From assembly GCA_030824255.1 (NCBI GenBank), contig JAVBYB010000421.1:1-7491 (forward strand): DNA of 7,491 nt, in the 5' to 3' direction. Below are positions 5,884 to 7,491 of this stretch, in pieces. The notes under the pieces were generated by a model. It ran no database searches. It saw only the letters and a program-made list of their open reading frames with translations, and was not told the DNA's origin. The translations under genes and the position numbers were made by a program. How positions within the stretch are numbered: position 1 is the first letter of the stretch; each line of letters opens with the position of its first letter. Source of the DNA: a bacterium. GTDB lineage: Bacteria > Pseudomonadota > Alphaproteobacteria > Caulobacterales > Hyphomonadaceae.

Positions 5884-6300
5884 ATGATGTACGCCGTGCT
5901 TTGCTACAACGACGAGCAGATGGTCTGTGGCTGGACCAAGGAACAGGACGACGCCGTGATGGCCGCCCTGTCGAAGGTTCACGACAAGTGGGAGGGGGCG
6001 GGCAAGCTCAAGCCCTCGATCCGCCTCCTGCCCACCTCTGCGGCGACCACCCTGCACAAGTCGAAGGACATGGTGGTCGATGGTCCCTATGCCGAAACGA
6101 AAGAGGCGCTGCTGGGCTTCTATATCGTGGATGTCAGCGGGCTGGACGAAGCGCTGCAGTTTGCGCGCGAACTGAGCGCGGCCAATCCGGGCGGGGCGTA
6201 TGAGCTGCGACCCATCAATCTCTATATCCCCGGCGCACCGGTCGCAGACGTCTACACCAGCGACCGGACCTATGCTGGCGACAAGGTGAGCGCCGAGTGA
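5884..6300 (+). CDS. YCII-related (DGPF-domain) protein, ECF42 partner
   Basis: A small soluble protein of 138 residues in the YCII/DGPF family (COG3795-like dimeric alpha-beta barrel fold). It opens with MMYAVLCYND, the usual first strand. DGPYAETKE at 66-74 is the DGPF signature with its acidic partner residues, followed by LLGFYIVDV (77-85). YELRPI (106-111) is the typical end of the domain. A tail of about 25 residues follows. ATG 5884 is preferred over the in-frame ATG 5869 because GAGAG (5871-5875) lies eight bases upstream and the family begins at the tyrosine strand; ATG 5887 is also possible. Its stop overlaps the sigma-factor start by four bases (GTGA), so the two are co-transcribed and probably translationally coupled. 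The family's biochemical activity is unsettled. It is a standard genomic partner and regulatory target of ECF42 sigma factors. Confidence 0.9.
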   Translation: MMYAVLCYNDEQMVCGWTKEQDDAVMAALSKVHDKWEGAGKLKPSIRLLPTSAATTLHKSKDMVVDGPYAETKEALLGFYIVDVSGLDEALQFARELSAANPGGAYELRPINLYIPGAPVADVYTSDRTYAGDKVSAE

Positions 6301-7491
6301 CCGATCACGCCTGGATCGAGGCGGCGCTCACGTCGTCCCGGCCCCAGGCCGTGGCGGCGCTGCTGCGCTATTTCCGCGATCTCGATACCGCTGAAGAGGC
6401 GTTCCAGGAGGCCTGCCTCCGCGCGCTGAAGAACTGGACCGCCAACGGCCCGCCGCGTGATCCCACGGCATGGCTGATCATGGTGGGGCGCAATGCTGGG
6501 CTCGACCAGAAACGCAAGACATCGCGGCTGACGGCGATGCCGGATGAAGCGCAGGTGTCCGATCTCGAAGACGTCCAGACACCGATGGCGGAGCGGCTGG
6601 ACGAGAGCCAGTATCGCGATGACGTCCTGCGGCTGATGTTCATCTGCTGCCATCCGGATCTTCCAGCCACGCAGCAAATACCGTTGGCGTTGCGCATTGT
6701 GTCGGGCCTGTCCGTGAAACAGATCGCGCGAGCGTTCCTTGTGGGCGACGCGGCGATGGAGCAACGCATCACGCGGGCGAAGGCGAAGGTCGCGGATGCC
6801 GGCGTGCCGTTCGAGACGCCGGGGCCGGTGGAGCGGTCCGAGCGTTTCGCGGCTGTGATGCAGATGGTCTACCTCGTGTTCAACGAGGGGTATTCGGCCG
6901 GGCCGAAGGATGAGGCGCGGCAGGATCTGGCCGAGGAGGCGATCCGGCTGGGGCGACTTCTGCTGCGCATGTTTCAGGCCGAGCCGGAAGCCATGGGGCT
7001 GCTGGCTCTGATGCTGCTGCAGCATTCGCGGCAGCCGGCGCGGTTCGATACGAATGGCGAGGCGGTGCTGATGGAGGATCAGGACCGCAGGCTGTGGCGC
7101 GCGAAACTGATCCAGGAAGGCCTTGCGCTGATCGACAAGGCGATGCGGCACGGGAAGACGGGCGTCTATCTGGTGCAGGCGGCGATTGCGGCGCTGCATG
7201 CGCGGGCGATGACGTTCGCGGATACGGACTGGGCGGGGATCGATGCGCTTTATGCAACTCTCGAGAGACTGCAGCCTTCGCCGGTGGTGACGCTCAATCG
7301 TGCAGTTGCGGTGTCAAAGACGAAGGGGCCGGAGGCGGCGCTGGCGATGATCGAACCGCTGGGCGATCGGCTGGCGAGTTACTTTCACTATCACGGCGCG
7401 AAGGGTGGCCTGCTGCTGATGATGGGCAGGAAACGCGAGGCGCGTGAGAGTTTCGACCGCGCGATTGCCCTGGCGAGTACGGCGGCGGAGG
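6297..7491 (+). CDS. ECF42-type RNA polymerase sigma factor, 3' end cut by window
   Basis: This protein directs RNA polymerase to specific promoters. 398 codons are visible from a GTG start (6297) overlapping the preceding stop; AAGGTGAG (6283-6290) is the likely ribosome site. The sigma2 region covers about 15-75, with FRDLDTAEEAFQEACLRAL at 26-44 and PTAWLIMVGRNAGLD at 56-70. The sigma4 region covers about 107-165, with DDVLRLMFICCHPDL (108-122) and the helix-turn-helix LSVKQIARAFLV (138-149). A long C-terminal extension begins near 181, with VYLVFNEGYSAG (191-202), the DUF6596 hallmark. It ends in TPR-like helices including PSPVVTLNRAVAVS (327-340) and GRKREARESFDRAIALA (377-393). This architecture defines ECF42, in which the extension, not a separate anti-sigma factor, controls activity. 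Usual length is about 400-420, so only a short C-terminal piece should be missing. No frameshift is seen. The inducing signal is unknown. Confidence 0.93.
   Translation, partial: MTDHAWIEAALTSSRPQAVAALLRYFRDLDTAEEAFQEACLRALKNWTANGPPRDPTAWLIMVGRNAGLDQKRKTSRLTAMPDEAQVSDLEDVQTPMAERLDESQYRDDVLRLMFICCHPDLPATQQIPLALRIVSGLSVKQIARAFLVGDAAMEQRITRAKAKVADAGVPFETPGPVERSERFAAVMQMVYLVFNEGYSAGPKDEARQDLAEEAIRLGRLLLRMFQAEPEAMGLLALMLLQHSRQPARFDTNGEAVLMEDQDRRLWRAKLIQEGLALIDKAMRHGKTGVYLVQAAIAALHARAMTFADTDWAGIDALYATLERLQPSPVVTLNRAVAVSKTKGPEAALAMIEPLGDRLASYFHYHGAKGGLLLMMGRKREARESFDRAIALASTAAE

Noticed and set aside
4201..6057. Long minus-strand open frame opposite receptor 2 and the YCII gene
   Set aside because: It is arginine-rich low-complexity translation with no recognisable family, runs through two convincing plus-strand genes and is a GC-rich codon shadow.
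6270..7199. Long minus-strand open frame opposite the sigma factor
   Set aside because: The plus strand encodes a clear ECF42 sigma factor throughout; the antisense frame has no protein-family features.

Overview
The window is a GC-rich bacterial chromosomal segment. It most resembles an alphaproteobacterium of the Caulobacterales/Maricaulales (Hyphomonadaceae-like) or Sphingomonadales type. The grounds are the strong C/G preference at third codon positions, two large TonB-dependent outer-membrane receptors in one short stretch, and the style of those receptors. The genus cannot be fixed from sequence reading alone. No rRNA, tRNA, CRISPR array, transposase or integrase was seen.

Layout. Positions 1-276 are a leader with no convincing gene. 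It ends in a candidate sigma70-type promoter with two stacked inverted repeats and a good ribosome binding site. Positions 277-2724 (+) encode a complete TonB-dependent receptor, called receptor 1 here, of the classic plug-plus-barrel type. Positions 2725-2973 lie between convergent genes and are unusually structured: an imperfect hairpin, a stem with perfect 14-base arms, and a terminator hairpin that is fully paired only in plus-strand RNA. Positions 2974-3432 (-) encode an HxlR-family winged-helix regulator with a conserved N-terminal cysteine and a C-terminal zinc-ribbon-like tail. Positions 3433-3546 are the divergent promoter region shared with the next gene and carry a perfect 9-5-9 palindrome, probably the regulator's operator. 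Positions 3547-5763 (+) encode a second, more divergent receptor (receptor 2). Positions 5764-5883 hold a GAAA-capped hairpin and a candidate ECF-type promoter. Positions 5884-6300 (+) encode a YCII/DGPF-domain protein. Positions 6297-7491 (+, running off the window) encode an ECF42-type sigma factor with its long C-terminal extension; it overlaps the YCII gene by four bases.

How the parts work together. The HxlR gene and receptor 2 look like a regulator/target pair: the regulator probably binds the palindrome, controls itself and switches uptake of an unidentified ligand. The YCII/DGPF gene and the sigma factor form a recognised two-gene module (ECF42 with a DGPF partner and no classical anti-sigma factor). 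A sequence just upstream resembles the ECF42 promoter as I recall it, which suggests self-activation. Receptor 1 appears to be its own transcription unit. I see no wholly new system. The points most worth a second look are the palindromic operators, the possible ECF42 autoregulatory promoter and the structured spacer between receptor 1 and the HxlR gene.
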